From Bradyrhizobium sp. CCBAU 53421 (GTDB lineage: Bacteria; Pseudomonadota; Alphaproteobacteria; Rhizobiales; Xanthobacteraceae): a stretch of 64,000 nt of DNA. A program made the position numbers and the translations under genes. A model generated the notes under the pieces. That model worked only from the letters and a program-made list of their open reading frames with translations. It was not told the DNA's origin and did no database searches. The first letter of the stretch is position 1. Every line of letters starts with the position of its first letter. Shown here piece by piece: positions 45,814 through 55,809 of this stretch. Where the stretch lies: contig NZ_CP030047.1 of the NCBI RefSeq assembly GCF_015291625.1, positions 1,302,001 through 1,366,000 on the forward strand. Direction: 5' to 3'.

Positions 45814-46529
45814 CCGGGCGGGGGCCGATCGGAGAATGCATTCTCCGTCGCTGCCGGCTCGGCGGGCGTGTTCACCAACGAATATGATAAGCCGTTGTTA
45901 CTTTCGTCATCTCGACGTTCGGATGCGAATGCCGCAGCGTGTCGCAACATGTGCGCCTCGTGTGGCGCGCGTGTTTCGTTCCCATCGATCGCATTCACGT
46001 CGCACGTGGTGGAATGCCGCATGATTAGGCAAGCGTCTTCAGGCGCGGTCAGCGCGAATCCCGTGCGCGGGATTCGCGATGTGTCATGTACCGTGCTTAA
46101 GTTGCCGCGCTCTCGTGAAATTCATTTCGTCTCAGCGCGAAGACCGGGAAAATTTTCTGAAGACTCGGCGATGATGCGTTGCCCGATCGCATCGCACGAA
46201 CGCAATTTTGGATTTCTTCACGACGCGCGTTGCCGCCCCTCTGGTTCTCGCACAGATTGTTCTCTAGACCAGTCAAGCCGACTCGGTGACGGAGCTTCCG
46301 GGCCGGATCCCGTTATGACGCGACACTGATGAATGCCATGTGTGAGCCCGACTGCCGCAGGACCCATCGGCCCTATCAGGGGCCGGTGTAAGCGGCTGAC
46401 GTCCGCATCCGAAAATGCCGCTTCCTTGTCCGCCTGAAATTCGCCTGCCCGCCAGCGGCCGGCGACGCAACCTTGGGAATGCGCCTCCGTTGAGACGACG
46501 TTCGTCGCGACAACCGGGGACGAAACTAC
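45814..46529. other. 716-base gap without a supported gene
   Basis: The stretch between the anchored protein gene and the AraC gene contains short open frames only, with no ribosome sites or family features. It includes a short palindrome, GAATCCCGTGCGCGGGATTC, at about 46057-46076. It may hold the AraC promoter and remnants of lost genes. Confidence 0.5.
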
Positions 46530-47582
46530 ATGCAAGAAGACGACAATAGGCCGGCGAGCGCAGCGAAGCTCCTGGAACAAGTTCCCTTGCCACGCGAACC
46601 CAGGAACATCAGGGACATCGTCCCGGCGGTGCCTCGGCTTTTCACGACACGGCTCTATCCGCCGTCGGAACAGTTCGAGGTATGGAAGACGCGCATGGCC
46701 TCGCTGATCGACGTGGCGCCGCCCGATGGCTACAGCCCCGGACAGGGGTTCGAGGTGGAATACCTGACCTGCAACATGGCCGACGTCGTCTTCACGTCAG
46801 GACGCGTTGCCGATCAAACATTCGCGCGCGTCGTCGAGCCCTCGCAGGGTGCGCCGGTCGATATCTGGTGGCTGTTCCGCCTGCGCTCCGGCGAAGCCCG
46901 CTTCGAAACCGCGGAGCGGCGGGTTCACGCCGGGCCAGGCGCGATGTTCCTGATCTCGCTCGATGACGACTTCCGCGGCAGCATCACCGGCTATGATGGC
47001 CTGGTGCTCGCCTTGCCGCGCCGGTCATTCGCAGACGTGGCTGATCAGCTCAACGACGCCTGCAACATTCTCCTCTCGGGCAATCTGATTGAACTGCTGT
47101 CCGACTATCTCGACAGACTCGAAACGCGCCTTGTCCTGATGTCGCCGGAGGAGTTGAGGCAAGCGGGGCGAGCGACCGCGCAGATGATCGCCGCATGCAT
47201 TCAGCTGTCCTCGGATCGGCTGGAGCAGGCGCGCGGCGCGATCGAGTCGGTGCTGTTCGAGCGTGCACGTCTTTATATAGAGACGCATCTCGGCGAGTTC
47301 GACCTCACGCCGGATCGTATTGCGCAGCAATTGCGCATCTCACGTTCTGCACTCTACCGTGCATTCGAGAACGTCGGCGGCGTCGCCGGATATATCCTCC
47401 GCAAGCGGCTGCGTGCAGCACACGCAGAACTGGTCGCATCCACGGGCAGGCAGGTGCAGGAGATCGCCTATCGTCACGGTTTCAAGCTGGCGTCGGATTT
47501 CACGCGCGCGTTTCGCCGCGAGTTCGGCGTCAGTCCGCGCGAGATGCGTGAACGCGTGCGCCGCAGGTCAACTGCCGGTTGA
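46530..47582 (+). CDS. AraC family transcriptional regulator
   Basis: The 350-residue protein has an N-terminal AraC_binding-type sensory domain (residues 25-190; FRLRSGEARFETAERRVHAGPGAMFLISLDDDFRGS) and a C-terminal double helix-turn-helix (260-345: LTPDRIAQQLRISRSALYRAFENVGGVAGYILRKRLRAAHAELV and VQEIAYRHGFKLASDFTRAFRREFGVSPREMRERVRR). The ligand and targets are unknown. The nearest downstream gene on the same strand is the large adhesin, 336 bases away, which is a possible target. Confidence 0.9.
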   Translation: MQEDDNRPASAAKLLEQVPLPREPRNIRDIVPAVPRLFTTRLYPPSEQFEVWKTRMASLIDVAPPDGYSPGQGFEVEYLTCNMADVVFTSGRVADQTFARVVEPSQGAPVDIWWLFRLRSGEARFETAERRVHAGPGAMFLISLDDDFRGSITGYDGLVLALPRRSFADVADQLNDACNILLSGNLIELLSDYLDRLETRLVLMSPEELRQAGRATAQMIAACIQLSSDRLEQARGAIESVLFERARLYIETHLGEFDLTPDRIAQQLRISRSALYRAFENVGGVAGYILRKRLRAAHAELVASTGRQVQEIAYRHGFKLASDFTRAFRREFGVSPREMRERVRRRSTAG

Positions 47583-47918
47583 AGATTCGTGGAATACCCC
47601 ACGGTGCATCGTGCAAATCATTCAACTTGTGAGACGATCTGCGCGCTATTTGGACGGCCTGCTGAGTGACGTTGTCAAATATGTGTCTATCATTTTTGTT
47701 TATGACGACTCGGGGCAAATTGATGGGGCAGTCGAGCGGGCGCGGGATGGCGAGATGCGCTCGTTGAGTTCGACACATCATCGGTCAGGACCGGGAGGCG
47801 AGCGCAGGTTGCGCGGTCTCCATATCTCCACATGCGGTCCCACAGGACACGCATGTCGGCACAGTCCGCGGCATGGCACCCCCGACGTCTGGACCAGATG
47901 TCACAAAGGGGACGCACC
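47583..47918. other. Upstream region of the adhesin gene
   Basis: The 336 bases contain no supported gene. AT-rich tracts at about 47670-47705 (ATATGTGTCTATCATTTTTG) may be promoter or binding sites for the adhesin operon. No perfect palindrome found. Confidence 0.4.
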
Positions 47919-50900
47919 ATGGCGATCGCACGCAACTCAACCGAATCGCTGACGCGTCAAGGCCGCGCCGGCTTCGTCCGGAGCTGGGTCGCAATGGGCG
48001 ACGCGGGCAGCCGTTCGCTGCGGCGCCGGCTGCTGGCGGTGCTGCGTCGGGCGCATCGGACACTGGGTGTGAAGCGCGATCGGCTGGGGCTTGGTTCGCT
48101 CGGCGCTGGCGGAGCGGTCGGCGCGCTGCTTGTCGCCATGGGGACCATGATCCCGCAGGCGGCGTTCGCGCAGGTTGCCATCGGCAATGGTGTTGTGAGC
48201 AACCCCGCCAATTGCACCAATCCCACCGCTGCAACCGCAGGCAGTACGGCTATGGGGTGCGGCGCCCACGCTGCCGGTGCCAATGCAACCGCCATTGGCT
48301 CTAGCACCAACGCGAATGGCCAGAACTCCCTGGCAATCGGCGATTCCAATACCGCAAACGGCGATGGTTCGGTCATCGTGGGCTATTCCAACTCCGTGAA
48401 CGGCCTCAATGCGATCGGTATGGGTGTGTTCGCGAACGCGACCGGCACCAACGCCCTCGCCATAGGTGGGAATGCACATTCCACCGGGGATGGATCCTCA
48501 TCTTTCGGCGTCAACACCACTGCAAATGGAGTTGGTGCCTTGGCGCTAGGCTCGACGGCGAGCGCGTCCGGTGGAGCGTCGATAGCGATTGGATTGTCCT
48601 CCGCAGCCTCATCTCCAAACGGGTCGGGCACGGCCATCGGCGTCAGCGCCAAAGCAAATGCCGGAGTTGGCGGTGGGTCTCCAATCGCCATCGGCACGAA
48701 TGCCAATGCCAGCGGGACCGCGCCTGCCGGCTTCACGTTCGAGGCGGTTGCGCTCGGCACCGGTTCAACCGCCACGGGGGCTTGGTCGACCAGTGTCGGT
48801 TCAAGCGCTTCTGCAACGGCGACCGGGGCCAGCGCCTTCGGCACGTCGGCCAATGCGTCGGCCAACCAGTCCACCGCGATTGGCAACGGAGCGGCCGCCT
48901 CGGGTATTGGGGCCGTATCGATGGGGTATCTCGCAAACGCCAGTGCTGTGAACGCAATCGCCCTGGGCCAGGGCGCGGTCGCGAACCAGAACAACACGCT
49001 TGCTTTAGGCGAGGCCTCCACTGCAAAGGGTGTGAACAGCACGGCGATCGGCGGTGGGTCGCTCTCCAGCGGGTTTCAAGCGATCTCCTTGGGCATCAAC
49101 GCGAATGGCGGAGCTGACAACGCAACCGCGATCGGAACAGCGGCTCAAGCCACCGGCATCACCTCACTCGCCGCCGGCAGCCAGGCGGCCGCGTCGGGCA
49201 CCAGTTCCGTGGCCGCCGGCAATCTCGCCAAGGCGTCGGCGGATTTCGCCGTCGCATTGGGCAACCAAGCGCAGGCGCTGAGCACCGGCGGCTCGGTTGC
49301 AATCGGATCGGGCGCGATTGTCGGCAGCACGGCGACTGGCGGCATTGCGGTCGGCAACAATGCGGCATCCACCGGCATCAGTTCGATCGCGAACGGCGTT
49401 GGGGCCAGTGCCGCCGGCACAAGCTCGCTGGCGATAGGCACTGCCGCAAATGCGAGCGCCGCCGCCAGCACTGCGGTTGGCAACACAGCCGTTGCCAGCG
49501 GCCAAAACGCCTCCGCATTCGGGTCCGGAGCGAGCGCGGCAGGAAACAACTCTCTCGCGGCCGGCGTCAGCGCCAGCGCCAGCGGAGTCACCAGCACCGC
49601 GCTCGGCATCGGTGCCAAGGCATCGGCGGCAAGCGCCATCGCTGTCGGTAACAATGCCGCGGCCAGTTCCGCCAATGCGGTGGCCGTGGGCACCAATTCG
49701 GTGGCGACCGGCGGCCAGGCCGTCTCGATCGGCGCGAACAACACCGCCTTTGGCAACGGCGCGGTGGCGATCGGCGATCCCAGCTATGCCAGCGGCACCG
49801 GCGCCTTCACCGGCGGCGCCAACAACATCGCCAACAGCGACGGCACGGCCAGCGCCACCGCCGCCAACCAGGCCAACGGCGCAGTCGCGATCGGCAACAG
49901 CAACAAGGCGATCGGGCAGGGCTCCGTGGCGCTCGGCAATAACTCCACTGCGGGCGCCAACGGCCTTGCCGGCAATATCGCACTGGGCGACGGCGCCACG
50001 GCGGCGGCGAAATCCGGCGATGTCGCGCTCGGCTCCGGCAGCGTCACGGTTGCCGCGGTCGGCACGCCAAATGCGGTGATCAATGGCATCACCTATTCGG
50101 GCTTCGCCGGCACCACGCCGGGCTCGACGGTCAGCGTCGGGGCGGTCGGCGCGGAACGCACCATCACCAACGTCGCGGCCGGGCGGATCAGCACGTCGAG
50201 CACGGACGCCATCAACGGCTCACAGCTCTACAGTGTAGCCAACACGCTCTCGAGCCAGATCACCGCCGGCGCGATCCACGACTACAGCGTCAACAGCACG
50301 ACGCCGGGAACCGACACCAACTACAACAACGCCGGAGCCACCGGCGGCAACGCGCTCGCGGCCGGCGTCAGTGCGAGCGCCGCCGGCGCGAGCAGTGTTG
50401 CGGTCGGCGCTGGCGCCGCGGCAGTGGCGTCATCCGACACGGCGCTCGGTTCGGGCGCGCGTGCCGCGTCGCTCAGCAATTCGCCGCTGACCGGGGCAAT
50501 TGCCGTCGGTGCGGGGCAGGCCACCAATGACGGCGCCATCGCGATCGGCGACGGCTTCGGCGGCGGTCCGAAGGCATCCGGTCGCGACTCGGTTGCGCTC
50601 GGCACCGGTACCACCGCGTCAGGCTCCGCATCCACCGCCGTCGGCGCGGGTTCGACGGCGTCTGGCATCAGCGCCTTTGCCGGCGGTACGTCCGCGACGG
50701 CCAGCCAGGCCAATTCGCTCGCGCTCGGCGCCAATGCCAACGCCAGCAATGCCGGCGCCGTCGCGCTCGGCTCGGGCAGCGTGACGACCGCTGCGGTCGG
50801 TACCCCTAATACGGTGATCAACGGCACCACCTACAGCTTTGCCGGCACCACGCCGGCCTCGACCGTCAGCGTCGGCGCCGTCGGTGCCGAGCGTACCATC

Positions 50901-53645
50901 ACCAACGTCGCGGCGGGACGGCTCAACAACGGCTCGACGGATGCGGTCAACGGCTCGCAGCTGTTTGCCACCAACCAGGCGGTCGACGGCCTCGCGTCCA
51001 CCGTCAACAACATCAACACCGGCGGCGGCATCAAGTATTTCCACGCCAATTCGACGCTGGCCGATTCGTCTCCGGTCGGGACGAACTCGGTTGCGATCGG
51101 CCCGGTGTCGACCGCCACCGGCGCCGGCTCCGTGTCGATCGGCAACGGCGCGACCGCCGCGAATGCCAACGATATCGCGCTCGGCTCCGGCAGCCAGACC
51201 ACCACGGCGGTCGGGACCCCGAATACGGTGATCAACGGCACCACCTACAGCTTCGCCGGCACGACGCCGCTCTCGACGGTCAGCGTCGGCGCGGTCGGCG
51301 CCGAGCGCACCATCACCAATGTCGCCGCCGGGCGGCTCAACAACGGCTCGACGGACGCGGTCAACGGCTCCCAGCTCTGGTCCACCAACCAGGCCGTCGA
51401 CGGTCTCGCGACTACCGTCAACAACATCAACAACGGCGGCGGCATCAAGTATTTCCACGCTAACTCGACGCTGGCCGATTCGTCCGCGGCGGGGACCAAC
51501 TCGGTTGCGATCGGGCCGGTGTCGACGGCGACCGGCAGCGGCTCGGTGTCGATCGGCAATGGCGCGACCGCCGCGAATGCCAATGATATCGCGCTCGGCT
51601 CGGGCAGCCAGACCACCACGGCGGTCGGCACCTCAGGCATCACCATCGGCACCACCGCCTACAGCTTCGCCGGCACGGGCCCGCTCTCGACGGTCAGCGT
51701 CGGCACGGTCGGCAACGAACGCACCATCACCAATGTCGCGGCGGGACGGATCAGCAACGGCTCGACCGATGCGATCAACGGCTCGCAGCTGTTTGCCGCC
51801 ACCTCGGCGATCGACAGCCTGTCGACCATCGTCAGCAACGGGTTGACGCATTACTACAGCGTCAACGACGGTGGCACCCAGCTTGCGAACTACACCAACA
51901 ACGGTGCGACCGGCGCGAATTCGATGGCCGCCGGCATCGCCGCATCGGCAACCGCCGCCAATTCCACGGCGCTCGGCTTCAACACCCAGGCCACGGTCGC
52001 CGACGGCGTCGCGATCGGCTCGGGTTCGATCTCCAACCGCGCGCTCGCGCCGGCTTCCGGCACGATCGGCGGCACCATCATCCCCTACAACACCACCGAT
52101 CTCGCGCTGCTCGGCGCGGTGTCGGTCGGCAATGCGACGAGCTATCGGCAGATCACCAATGTCGCCGACGGCACCCAGTCGAGCGATGCCGTCACCGTGC
52201 GGCAGCTGACCGGCGCGTTGACCTCGTTCGCGACCACGACGACGAAATACTTCCACGCCAACTCGACGCTCGCCGACTCACTCGCGGTCGGCAACAATTC
52301 CGTCGCGGTGGGACCTGCGACCGTGGTCAATGGCGACAACGGCATCGGCATGGGGTTTGGCGCAACGGTGGCGCAGACCGCGCCCGGCGGCATCGCGATC
52401 GGTCAGAACTCGGTGTCCAACTTCGCCGACTCGATCGCGTTCGGAACCAATGCGCAGGCCAGCGGCATCCAGTCGGTGTCGATCGGCGCCGGATCCCAGA
52501 CGACCAATCCGACCAGCGTTGCGCTCGGTCCGAATGCCAAGGCGACGGCGCAGGCCGGCGACGTCGCGCTCGGTGCCAATTCGACCACACAGGCGGTGGT
52601 CGCGACCAAGAACACCACGATCGGCGGCACCACCTACGCCTTCGCCGGCACGACGCCGACCTCGACCGTCAGCGTCGGCAGCGCCGGGGCGGAACGTACC
52701 GTCACCAACGTGGCCGCGGGCCAGATCAGCGCGACCTCGACGGATGCGATCAACGGCTCGCAGCTCTGGGCCACCAACACCTCGCTCGACGCTCTCTATA
52801 CCACGGTCAACAACATCTCGACCGGCGGTGGCGGCGTGAAATACTTCCACGCCAACTCGACGGCGGCGGATTCCATCGCGACCGGTGCGGAGAGCGTCGC
52901 GATCGGACCGCAGTCGGTCGCAAGCGGCGCGAACGCAGTGTCGATGGGCAACGGCTCGGCCGCATCGGGCGCCAACTCGGTCGCGATCGGCGCCGGCGCC
53001 AAGGCGACTTCGGCCAACTCGCTTGCGCTCGGCGCGAACTCGACCACAACGGCCAATCTGAGCGATGCGGCCTATACGCCCGTCGTCGGCAAGAGCGTCG
53101 CGGGGGTTGCGACCGGCGAAGTGTCGGTCGGCTCGTCCGGCGCCGAACGCCGCGTCACCAATGTTGCCGCCGGCTCGGCTGCGACCGATGCGGTCAATGT
53201 CAGCCAGCTGCAGGCGGTTTCCAGCGGCTCGATCCGCTACGACACCGATGCCTCCGGCAACACCACCAACAAGGTGACGCTGAACAGCGGCAGCAGCGGA
53301 CCGGTCACCATCAGCAACGTGGCGGCGGGCGTCGCCGGCACCGATGCGGTCAACGTCAATCAGCTCAACAGCGCGTTCCAGCAGCTCAACGGCCAGATCG
53401 GCGAGGTGCGGCAGGACGCCTGGCGCGCCGCGGCGATCGGCATGGCGGCCGCATCGCTGCGCTATGACGACCGGCCCGGCAAGATCAGCGCTTCGGCCGG
53501 CGGCGGCGTCTGGCGCAGCCAGGGCGCGCTCGCCTTCGGCATCGGCTACACCAGCGAGAACGGCCGGCTGCGCACCAACGCGGCGGCAACCACGGCTGGC
53601 GGCGATTGGGGCGTCAGCGCCGGCCTGAGCCTGACGCTCAATTGA
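47919..53645 (+). CDS. Trimeric autotransporter adhesin (YadA-like)
   Basis: The 1,908-residue protein has an extended ~84-residue signal region (twin basic segments, then GGAVGALLVAMGTMIPQAAFA). Hundreds of YadA head repeats follow (AxAIGxxAxASGxxSxAxG pattern) with several neck units (ERTITNVAAGRLNNGSTDAVNGSQL). The C-terminal coil and anchor are LNSAFQQLNGQIGEVRQDAWRAAAIGMAAASL followed by four barrel strands. Each of three chains would form the outer-membrane barrel that exports the stalk and head. The last residue is Asn rather than an aromatic residue. Three blocks of about 138 residues at 50770-51700 are near-identical. Role: attachment to host or surface. Confidence 0.95.
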   Translation: MAIARNSTESLTRQGRAGFVRSWVAMGDAGSRSLRRRLLAVLRRAHRTLGVKRDRLGLGSLGAGGAVGALLVAMGTMIPQAAFAQVAIGNGVVSNPANCTNPTAATAGSTAMGCGAHAAGANATAIGSSTNANGQNSLAIGDSNTANGDGSVIVGYSNSVNGLNAIGMGVFANATGTNALAIGGNAHSTGDGSSSFGVNTTANGVGALALGSTASASGGASIAIGLSSAASSPNGSGTAIGVSAKANAGVGGGSPIAIGTNANASGTAPAGFTFEAVALGTGSTATGAWSTSVGSSASATATGASAFGTSANASANQSTAIGNGAAASGIGAVSMGYLANASAVNAIALGQGAVANQNNTLALGEASTAKGVNSTAIGGGSLSSGFQAISLGINANGGADNATAIGTAAQATGITSLAAGSQAAASGTSSVAAGNLAKASADFAVALGNQAQALSTGGSVAIGSGAIVGSTATGGIAVGNNAASTGISSIANGVGASAAGTSSLAIGTAANASAAASTAVGNTAVASGQNASAFGSGASAAGNNSLAAGVSASASGVTSTALGIGAKASAASAIAVGNNAAASSANAVAVGTNSVATGGQAVSIGANNTAFGNGAVAIGDPSYASGTGAFTGGANNIANSDGTASATAANQANGAVAIGNSNKAIGQGSVALGNNSTAGANGLAGNIALGDGATAAAKSGDVALGSGSVTVAAVGTPNAVINGITYSGFAGTTPGSTVSVGAVGAERTITNVAAGRISTSSTDAINGSQLYSVANTLSSQITAGAIHDYSVNSTTPGTDTNYNNAGATGGNALAAGVSASAAGASSVAVGAGAAAVASSDTALGSGARAASLSNSPLTGAIAVGAGQATNDGAIAIGDGFGGGPKASGRDSVALGTGTTASGSASTAVGAGSTASGISAFAGGTSATASQANSLALGANANASNAGAVALGSGSVTTAAVGTPNTVINGTTYSFAGTTPASTVSVGAVGAERTITNVAAGRLNNGSTDAVNGSQLFATNQAVDGLASTVNNINTGGGIKYFHANSTLADSSPVGTNSVAIGPVSTATGAGSVSIGNGATAANANDIALGSGSQTTTAVGTPNTVINGTTYSFAGTTPLSTVSVGAVGAERTITNVAAGRLNNGSTDAVNGSQLWSTNQAVDGLATTVNNINNGGGIKYFHANSTLADSSAAGTNSVAIGPVSTATGSGSVSIGNGATAANANDIALGSGSQTTTAVGTSGITIGTTAYSFAGTGPLSTVSVGTVGNERTITNVAAGRISNGSTDAINGSQLFAATSAIDSLSTIVSNGLTHYYSVNDGGTQLANYTNNGATGANSMAAGIAASATAANSTALGFNTQATVADGVAIGSGSISNRALAPASGTIGGTIIPYNTTDLALLGAVSVGNATSYRQITNVADGTQSSDAVTVRQLTGALTSFATTTTKYFHANSTLADSLAVGNNSVAVGPATVVNGDNGIGMGFGATVAQTAPGGIAIGQNSVSNFADSIAFGTNAQASGIQSVSIGAGSQTTNPTSVALGPNAKATAQAGDVALGANSTTQAVVATKNTTIGGTTYAFAGTTPTSTVSVGSAGAERTVTNVAAGQISATSTDAINGSQLWATNTSLDALYTTVNNISTGGGGVKYFHANSTAADSIATGAESVAIGPQSVASGANAVSMGNGSAASGANSVAIGAGAKATSANSLALGANSTTTANLSDAAYTPVVGKSVAGVATGEVSVGSSGAERRVTNVAAGSAATDAVNVSQLQAVSSGSIRYDTDASGNTTNKVTLNSGSSGPVTISNVAAGVAGTDAVNVNQLNSAFQQLNGQIGEVRQDAWRAAAIGMAAASLRYDDRPGKISASAGGGVWRSQGALAFGIGYTSENGRLRTNAAATTAGGDWGVSAGLSLTLN
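50771..51700. repeat. 414-bp tandem repeats inside the adhesin gene
   Basis: The segment from about GTGATCAACGGCACCACC at 50814 recurs at 51228, exactly 414 bases on, and partly at 51660. Each block encodes a head fragment, a neck (TNVAAG...NGSQL) and KYFHANSTLADSS. The blocks are in frame (138 codons), so unequal crossing-over can change the adhesin length. Confidence 0.85.
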
Positions 53646-54220
53646 TCCTGACGTCGACGAGGCGGCTGGCGTGTCTGGCTCTGGCGATCTGGCTCGGCGC
53701 GGCGGCGGGCGCAAGCGCGCAAGGCGCGCCGCCGCCCGCCTATGCCGTGAAGCCGTCGGACGTCGTGGTGCCGGAAGGCGAGACGCTCGGCGAGTTCAGG
53801 CGGATGATCCAGCCGTTCAAGAACTGGACCCTGATCTGCGACGAGAGCCTGAAATCGAAGCGCCGCGTCTGCAACGTCACGCAATCGATCGTCAACGCGC
53901 AGGGCGCGGTCGCCTTCAACTGGTCGCTGATCGCGACCGCCGACGGCAAGCCGCTGATGGCGATGCGGATTCCTGCGGCCGCCGGGGTCGGCGCGCAGAT
54001 CGAGCTCGCGATGGGCGATAGTCCGGACCGCATCGTCGCGCAGACCGATCGCTGCGACGCCAATTTCTGCTTTGCCACGATCGCGATCGGCAACGTGCTG
54101 AGGCGGCACATCCGCGCGGCGACGCCGTGCCTGGTGTCCTATCCGCTTCCGCAAGGCGGGCCGATCGTGCTGGAAGCGCCGCTCGACGGACTGTCCGGCG
54201 TGCTGGCGAAACTGAAATGA
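53642..54220 (+). CDS. IalB family (invasion associated locus B) protein
   Basis: A TTG at 53642 overlapping the adhesin stop (TTGA) starts a 192-residue protein with a signal peptide (RLACLALAIWLGAAAGASAQG). The core ILICDESLKSKRRVCNVTQSIV-like strands, GKPLMAMRIPAAAGV, ELAMGDSPDRIVAQTDRCDANFCFATIAI and ATPCLVSYPLPQGGPIVLEAPLDGLSGVLAKL follow the IalB family. The conserved cysteines are probably disulphide-bonded. IalB was found in Bartonella as an erythrocyte-invasion factor, but the family is widespread. Translational coupling to the adhesin suggests a related surface role. Confidence 0.85.
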   Translation: MILTSTRRLACLALAIWLGAAAGASAQGAPPPAYAVKPSDVVVPEGETLGEFRRMIQPFKNWTLICDESLKSKRRVCNVTQSIVNAQGAVAFNWSLIATADGKPLMAMRIPAAAGVGAQIELAMGDSPDRIVAQTDRCDANFCFATIAIGNVLRRHIRAATPCLVSYPLPQGGPIVLEAPLDGLSGVLAKLK

Positions 54221-54233
54221 AGCGAGGTCGGAC

Positions 54234-54986
54234 ATGCGGATGTGGAATTCCGGCATCCGGCTCGAAACTCAAGTGCAAAGTGAAAAGGACGGATTGTCGA
54301 TGCGGCGCACCCTTGGATTGATCTTTGTTGCGGTCGTCGTGGCCGCGCTCGGTGCCGCCGGCGTCGTGGTCTACGCGCAGCAAGCGCAACCTGTACCCTT
54401 GCAGCCGGCCGCACCCGCGCCGGCCAAGAAACCTGCTGCCGCCGCTGCGAAGCCGCAGCCGCACAAGTCGCAGCCGCGGCCGCAGGAGGCGCAGACGCCG
54501 GCGGCGGCCGCGGCATCCGTGCCGCCGCAGCAGGCCGGGCAGCAGCCGACCGTGTTCGACGAACATGCACGGCAGGGCAACATCGCGACCTGCGCCAATC
54601 TGTTCGGGATGCTCGGCCGCGGCATCGCGACCAACTCCAACTACACCGCGCAGTCGCAGTGGGATGCCAAGGCCGGCAATTCGCATTCGGTGCAGTCGCT
54701 GGTCGCGCTCGCGCCAAACCAGGCGCCCCCGGGCAGCGCCGCCCAGCGCGCCGCCGGCGTCGTGTTTGCCGCGCCGGTCGGGTCGTCCTGCGAAGGCAAT
54801 CTGGTGCGGGTGACGCCGAGCGCGGAGAGCTGCCCGACGGTTGCGGCGGAACTCGCCAAGCTCAACGGGCAGAACGGCGCGCTCGGTGATCTCGCGACGA
54901 TCGCGCTGCCGAACGGTGCGCAGGTGGTGCTGATTCCGTTCGGCAATGCCTGCGTCGCGGTGACCGCGCTGCGGGTCGCCGGATAA
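54234..54986 (+). CDS. Exported Cys-containing hypothetical protein
   Basis: The 250-residue protein has a hydrophobic segment near the start (LGLIFVAVVVAALGAAGVVVYA) and a Pro/Ala/Lys/Gln-rich linker (residues 45-110). A C-terminal domain follows with Cys pairs (IATCANLFGMLGRGIATNSNYTAQSQWD, SSCEGNLVRVTPSAESCPTV, NACVAVTALRVAG). An ATG at 54300 is also possible and would put the hydrophobic segment nearer the start. I know no family. It lies 13 bases after the IalB gene, so the adhesin, IalB and this gene form an operon. Confidence 0.7.
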   Translation: MRMWNSGIRLETQVQSEKDGLSMRRTLGLIFVAVVVAALGAAGVVVYAQQAQPVPLQPAAPAPAKKPAAAAAKPQPHKSQPRPQEAQTPAAAAASVPPQQAGQQPTVFDEHARQGNIATCANLFGMLGRGIATNSNYTAQSQWDAKAGNSHSVQSLVALAPNQAPPGSAAQRAAGVVFAAPVGSSCEGNLVRVTPSAESCPTVAAELAKLNGQNGALGDLATIALPNGAQVVLIPFGNACVAVTALRVAG

Positions 54987-55017
54987 CGCCGGTGCTCGCA
55001 TACGCGAGGTTGCCCGA

Positions 55018-55758
55018 TCAGAGAACGTAGCCGCCGTCGATGGTGATGCTGGCGCCCGTGATCAGGCTTGCGCCGCGGCCTGCCAGGAAGCAGACGGCCG
55101 AGGCGACGTCGTCCGGACTGTTCAGGCGGCGCAACGGAATCCTCTCCTTCAGCAAGTCGGCCATGCCGGCGGTCATGTCGGTTGCCGTCGGTCCCGGCTG
55201 CAGGTTGTTCACGGTGATTTGCCGCGGGGCGAGGTCGAGTGCTGCGGTCTTCACGAGTGAAGCGACCGCCGCCTTCGTCATCGCATAGGCACTGCCGCCC
55301 GCGGCGCCGGTCCTGATCGCCGTGTTGCTGCCGATCGTGATGATCCGCCCGCCGTCGCGCATGGCAGCCGCGGAGGCCTGCATCGCCAGGAACACGCCGC
55401 GAATGTTCACATTGAGCAGCAGATCGAGATCGTCGGGATTGAATGACTCGATCGATCCGAGGCGAAGTACGCCCGCATTGATGACCACGACATCAAGCCG
55501 TCCGAGCTGATCGGTGGCCTCCGCGACGGCGCGGCGGATCGCGGCGGGATCGCCGCTGTCGGCGTGGATCGCGATTGCCTTGGCTCCGGCCACGGAAATC
55601 GCGTCGCACACCTCGCGTGCCTTGTCGGGCCTGCTCACATAGGTGAGGGCGACCGAGAAGGTCTCCTGGGCAAGGCGCTGGGCGATCGCGGCGCCGATCC
55701 CCCGCGAGCCGCCGAATACGAGGGCGTTACGCGGTCTTTCCGATGTTGCGTTCGTCAT
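55018..55758 (-). CDS. SDR family oxidoreductase
   Basis: The 246-residue short-chain dehydrogenase has the NAD(P) motif FGGSRGIGAAIAQRL at the N-terminus, VVINAGVLRLGSIES in the middle and the catalytic SAYAMTKAAVASLVK with Tyr-x3-Lys. It looks like FabG-type 3-oxoacyl reductases or related alcohol dehydrogenases; the substrate is unknown. It is transcribed after the TetR gene on the same strand (51 bases between them), and a perfect palindrome lies 19 bases upstream of its start codon. Confidence 0.92.
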   Translation of the reverse strand: MTNATSERPRNALVFGGSRGIGAAIAQRLAQETFSVALTYVSRPDKAREVCDAISVAGAKAIAIHADSGDPAAIRRAVAEATDQLGRLDVVVINAGVLRLGSIESFNPDDLDLLLNVNIRGVFLAMQASAAAMRDGGRIITIGSNTAIRTGAAGGSAYAMTKAAVASLVKTAALDLAPRQITVNNLQPGPTATDMTAGMADLLKERIPLRRLNSPDDVASAVCFLAGRGASLITGASITIDGGYVL

Positions 55759-55776
55759 TTACGTATCTCCTGTTTA

Positions 55777-55794
55777 TTGGAATTTTTATTCCAA
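55777..55794. promoter_or_regulatory. Palindrome before the SDR gene, possible TetR operator
   Basis: TTGGAAT and ATTCCAA (7-bp perfect arms, spacer TTTT) lie between the TetR stop and the SDR start on the minus strand. It may be an operator for the neighbouring TetR protein or a terminator-like element. It differs from the palindrome upstream of the TetR gene. Confidence 0.55.
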
Positions 55795-55809
55795 AATAGA
55801 CCAAAAAAA

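Noticed and set aside
52278..53714. Long minus-strand frame opposite the adhesin
   Set aside because: Repeats on the plus strand create a long open shadow; composition shows no protein-like pattern.
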